A stretch of 13,312 nt of DNA. Source: an uncultured Bacteroidales bacterium. Its GTDB lineage: Bacteria; Bacteroidota; Bacteroidia; Bacteroidales; Muribaculaceae. The notes under the pieces were generated by a model. It was not told the DNA's origin. It did no database searches and saw only the letters and a program-made list of their open reading frames with translations. The stretch covers positions 1 to 13,312 of the forward strand of contig URNY01000073.1 in NCBI GenBank assembly GCA_900549375.1. The letters run 5' to 3'. A program made the position numbers and the translations under genes. Shown here piece after piece: positions 13,258 through 13,312 of this stretch (the first letter of the stretch is position 1; each line of letters begins with the position of its first letter).

Positions 13258-13312
13258 CCCTAAGCAATCGGTATCATCCGCTATTTATGCCGGATTATCC
13301 TGATCATCGTTT
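13258..13312. repeat. 55-base direct repeat, terminal copy
   Basis: This is an exact copy of 11986-12040, offset by 1272 bases and cut by the window end. The flanks on the left differ, so it is a genuine second occurrence of the sequence. Confidence 0.97.
13281..13312 (-). CDS. Last codons of a further lipoprotein paralog (truncated by window)
   Basis: The minus strand here encodes TMIRIIRHK followed by TAG, identical to the C-terminus of the 12009-12464 lipoprotein, and the downstream bases are identical too. It is therefore most likely the 3' end of another family member lying beyond the window. Only ten codons are visible, so nothing can be said of the rest. Confidence 0.6.
   Translation of the reverse strand, partial: TMIRIIRHK

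Noticed and set aside
1..13312. CRISPR array, tRNA, rRNA, transposase, phage or toxin-antitoxin genes
   Set aside because: I looked for regularly spaced repeats, cloverleaf-like sequences and typical motifs and saw none; the only short repeats are those listed.

Overview
The window looks like a chromosomal piece of a gut-type Bacteroidales bacterium, probably Muribaculaceae or a close relative. The reasons are a SusC/RagA-type receptor, DUF6377 and DUF4886 proteins, lipoproteins with a Bacteroidetes-style export signal, several TAnnTTTG -7 boxes, few Shine-Dalgarno sequences, and a moderately GC-rich coding sequence set in AT-rich gaps. The family-level guess is inference; the phylum is well supported. 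The sequence may be a whole assembly contig: the SusC gene is cut at base 1, and the last 55 bases exactly repeat an internal segment.

Region 1 (1-5238, all minus strand) is a nutrient-capture-like neighbourhood. In transcription order it holds a secreted protein of unknown function (5238-4060) with its own strong intrinsic terminator, a DUF4886 SGNH-type hydrolase lipoprotein (3939-2554), a membrane-bound DUF6377 protein with a C-terminal helix-turn-helix (2502-793), and the N-terminal third or less of a SusC-type TonB-dependent receptor (591-1, truncated). A 17-base element with a palindromic core occurs just upstream of both the DUF6377 gene and susC. It is the best candidate regulatory signal here.

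Region 2 (5239-7897, plus strand) starts with a 360-base divergent intergenic region carrying a -7 box for each direction. It is followed by a small acidic Asp/Gly/Tyr-rich protein (5601-5924), a dispersed palindromic repeat plus a 17-base tandem repeat, an iron-sulfur L-serine dehydratase (6030-7259) and a YqiA-like serine esterase (7292-7897).

Region 3 (7911-10383, minus) holds sufB and phoH, closely spaced and probably co-transcribed. sufC, sufD and sufS are not beside sufB here, which is unlike the usual suf operon.

Region 4 (10518-13312, minus) is an accessory cluster: tandem small lipoproteins with weak BACON/Ig-like features (13029-12556, 12464-12009, 11812-11402, and the last codons of another at the window edge), then a PorT-type outer-membrane beta-barrel (11315-10518). 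Palindromic repeat elements of one family lie between these genes. No tRNA, rRNA, CRISPR array, transposase or phage gene was seen.
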